Assembly (NCBI GenBank): GCA_001873365.1
Contig: MNYZ01000111.1
Coordinates: forward strand, 43,129-107,128
Length of the DNA stretch: 64,000 nucleotides
Direction: 5' to 3'
DNA from: Oscillatoriales cyanobacterium CG2_30_40_61
GTDB lineage: Bacteria; Cyanobacteriota; Cyanobacteriia; Cyanobacteriales; Microcoleaceae
Shown: piece by piece, positions 62,766 through 64,000 of the stretch
How positions within the stretch are numbered: the stretch's first letter is position 1
How the letters are laid out: every line of letters begins with the position of its first letter
Made by a program: the position numbers and the translations under genes
The notes under the pieces: generated by a model
The model's input: only the letters and a program-made list of their open reading frames with translations
Database searches by the model: none
What the model was told of the DNA's origin: nothing

Positions 62766-63023
62766 TTAGGGATTTTCGTCAGCATTGTTTTCATTTTCTT
62801 TATCTTTTTTATGGCTATTCTTGCCACCTTTGCGTCCAATGGCTGCCATGTGTTCGCGATTTTGGCTGACCGCCTTACCGCCTTTGCGTCCGGCTTCTCG
62901 GGCTTCTTCGGAAGTAAATTCATGAGCGCGTCCCGACTCATGGGCAGCCTTACCGCCTTTACTAGCAATTTCCCGTTGCTTTTCTTGATCCATTGAAGCA
63001 AATCCACGTTTTTCCGTAGCCAT
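62766..63023 (-). CDS. KGG-repeat stress-type protein
   Basis: An 85-residue, highly hydrophilic protein, beginning MATEKRGFASMDQEKQREIA. It has three copies of the (R/S)KGGK(A/N) motif (ASKGGKAAHE, GRKGGKAVSQ, GRKGGKNSHK), as in the GsiB, YciG and con-10 general stress families, which are hydrophilic and often induced by starvation or desiccation. ATG 63021-63023 has AGGAG at the right distance; the frame is open for 21 codons upstream but lacks such a site. A second frame on the same strand (62735-63007) is a shadow. It is transcribed alone. Confidence 0.88.
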   Translation of the reverse strand: MATEKRGFASMDQEKQREIASKGGKAAHESGRAHEFTSEEAREAGRKGGKAVSQNREHMAAIGRKGGKNSHKKDKENENNADENP

Positions 63024-63134
63024 GATTTTCTCCTGATTTTTTATTAATTGGCTAAACATACTGTATCTGGCTTGATTAGAGTTCACCTTCTACCAGAAGA
63101 TAGACTTAACCTTTTGCACCAATAAACCTAAACC

Positions 63135-63150
63135 CTACTATTAATAGTAG
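63135..63150. repeat. Small perfect palindrome
   Basis: CTACTATTAATAGTAG is a 16-base perfect palindrome, 112 bases upstream of the KGG-protein start; it could be an operator for that gene or chance. Confidence 0.4.
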
Positions 63151-63235
63151 CATTTCTAATTTAACTCATGGGGAAATGTTGTATTTATTTGATTAATATC
63201 TGCGCCATACCCAGACCAGAGAATTGTGCTTACTC

Positions 63236-63595
63236 CTAATAAACAATGGTATAAAATAAATCGTTCATTTTTTCCTTTCCCACCTGAGTAAATAATTCAT
63301 CAAGGGAACTAGCATCCGCAATTAAATCACCTTTTTCTAAGGCCACCCATCGGCCTCGATAATCCTGGCGATGCCGGAGCACCCAATCGAGATTTAAAGG
63401 AGTATCAGGCTTGGGAGAGAGTTGATAAAAAGGCATATTGGCCGAGGATAAAATTCGAGCATAGCGTTGAATTTTATCGTGATTCGGATAATCTTGACTG
63501 GCTTGATTAGAAAGGGTTTGAGCTTGATTAAAATTCCCTTGACCCAGGGCCAAATCAATCGCTTGAATTAATTCTTCTGGGGTATCAGCATTCAT
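63236..63595 (-). CDS. Small conserved-looking protein with a DUF5678-like C-terminus
   Basis: A 119-residue protein. Residues 5-50 are helical with TPR-like spacing (EELIQAIDLALGQGNFNQAQ). Residues about 72-112 (LDWVLRHRQDYRGRWVALEK and GDLIADASSLDELFTQVGKE) resemble the DUF5678 fold, in which W-V-A-x-x-x-G-x-(L/V)-I is the core. Its function is unknown. There is no ribosome-binding site before ATG 63593-63595, and the end of an insertion element lies just upstream (hairpin 63616-63632). The element may have cut off the promoter or even some N-terminal codons. Confidence 0.65.
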   Translation of the reverse strand: MNADTPEELIQAIDLALGQGNFNQAQTLSNQASQDYPNHDKIQRYARILSSANMPFYQLSPKPDTPLNLDWVLRHRQDYRGRWVALEKGDLIADASSLDELFTQVGKEKMNDLFYTIVY

Positions 63596-63615
63596 CGGAA
63601 ATTTGGGTAGAAACC

Positions 63616-63632
63616 CCGTCCTTTTAGGACGG
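63616..63632. repeat. IS605-type left-end hairpin
   Basis: CCGTCCT-TTT-AGGACGG, a 7-bp perfect stem, 59 bases before the tnpB-like start. Small imperfect hairpins of this type mark the ends of IS200/IS605 elements and are bound by the transposase. The element's other end is outside the window. Confidence 0.65.
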
Positions 63633-63690
63633 CTTTACATTTAGAGGTTTTCGCTATATACTGGAGAAATAGTGAAAACATCGCCAGAAG

Positions 63691-64000
63691 ATGTGCGCCA
63701 CTCAAAAGGACCAACTTAGACGACTTAGCCAGCAGGAATTTAACGCCCTGACTGTTTTGTGGCGTTTGAGCAAGAATCTTTTTAATCTGGCGTTGTACGA
63801 ATCTCGAATCATAATCAACCATTGTTTGACTGATCAAATTGGTAAATTGATAGTTGGTTACAATCCGGGTATCAAGCAAGAGATTAATATCGGACGTTCT
63901 AATAATCAAAACTTTGTCCAGATTCCTTTTTGGCAGTTGAAACAAAAACTTCAAGCTTTGTGTTGTCGATATGGAATTGAGTATGGTGAGCAAGAGGAAT
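63691..64000 (+). pseudogene. tnpB: Internally deleted IS605-type TnpB (OrfB), runs off right edge
   Basis: An open frame starts at ATG 63691. Its first 36 codons (KDQLRRLSQQEFNALTVLWR, then LSKNLFNLALYE) match the N-terminal part of cyanobacterial TnpB. It then passes directly to IIINHCLTDQIGKLIVGYNP and QIPFWQLKQKLQALCCRYGI, which in intact TnpB lie some 200 residues later, near the C-terminal half of the RuvC-like nuclease. The first catalytic Asp region (GIDLGxxN) is therefore missing. The join is in frame. The element should be inactive as a nuclease, but could still move with help. Confidence 0.8.

Noticed and set aside
62735..63007. Second minus-strand frame over the KGG gene
   Set aside because: It is a shadow of the KGG repeats in another frame; the KGG frame has the motif and the ribosome-binding site.
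63592..63993. Minus-strand frame at the right edge
   Set aside because: It is antisense to the tnpB remnant, which has clear family similarity.
1..64000. tRNA, rRNA or tmRNA genes
   Set aside because: I looked through the spacers for T-loop (GTTCGAATC-like) and rRNA sequence and saw none.

Overview
The window looks like the chromosome of a filamentous, Planktothrix/Oscillatoria-type cyanobacterium. The base composition is AT-rich, the HIP1 octamer GCGATCGC occurs about two dozen times, and there are Ycf46 and Ycf35 homologues, a Psb35-like photosystem II protein, a PlsY/PEP-synthase-like fusion, a transglutaminase/DUF2126 protein and a Ser/Thr-kinase/histidine-kinase hybrid. Short heptanucleotide tandem repeats and many small palindromic repeat elements fit the same group. 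The genus is an inference from style; no rRNA or tRNA gene is visible.

Layout. 1-2.3 kb: a PlsY-like/PPDK-like fusion running off the left edge, divergent from a 57-residue Psb35-like membrane protein. 2.5-8.4 kb: a DUF2993 protein, a ParE-type toxin-antitoxin pair, a pentapeptide-repeat protein, a DICT/HD-GYP-like protein, an RTX-type calcium-binding protein and a histidine kinase. 8.5-10.5 kb: a double-ATPase oligopeptide-type ABC protein. 10.6-16 kb: an accessory block with a Panacea-domain antitoxin plus RelE/ParE-like toxin, a HicBA pair and a single-chain type IIG restriction-modification enzyme. 16-18.8 kb: a ribbon-helix-helix/Cys-pair protein, Ycf46 AAA ATPase and Ycf35. 18.9-23.3 kb: a Crp/Fnr regulator, an M61 peptidase, a TerB-like protein and a membrane protein. 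23.3-27.4 kb: a zinc region (znuC and znuA behind a Zur-like box, without a permease) and a P1B-4-type metal ATPase. 27.4-29.6 kb: a JmjC/cupin_8 oxygenase and a PfkB-family kinase. 29.6-37 kb: three signalling genes (REC-GGDEF-EAL, REC-HK, and a 1433-residue kinase hybrid). 37-44.4 kb: rsmI, a beta-lactamase-like enzyme, a transglutaminase/DUF2126 protein, a Met-rich zinc-ribbon protein and tilS. 44.9-56.7 kb: a co-directional run of ten reading frames that looks like a pathway for a decorated glycan or glycolipid. 56.7-61.9 kb: housekeeping genes (GerMN lipoprotein, pyrB, an RluE-like pseudouridine synthase, recA, rnc, an NYN-domain protein). 62-64 kb: a repeat-rich spacer, a KGG-repeat stress protein, a small conserved protein and an internally deleted IS605-type tnpB at the right edge.

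How the genes fit together. The 44.9-56.7 kb run joins a DxHxH metal-hydrolase-like protein, a glycosyltransferase in two pieces, an AsnB-type amidotransferase, a GlpD-like flavoenzyme, an NAD-dependent sugar epimerase, a hexapeptide acyltransferase, an alpha/beta hydrolase, a membrane acyltransferase and an apiosidase-like (DUF4038) lipoprotein. I know of no named pathway with this exact content, so it is the best candidate here for an undescribed system. Second best is the layered set of non-coding mobile repeats. At least five families of palindromic element are present. One has two 157-bp copies, each bounded by a direct repeat of the target (8 and 10 bp), and several elements supply stop codons to neighbouring genes.
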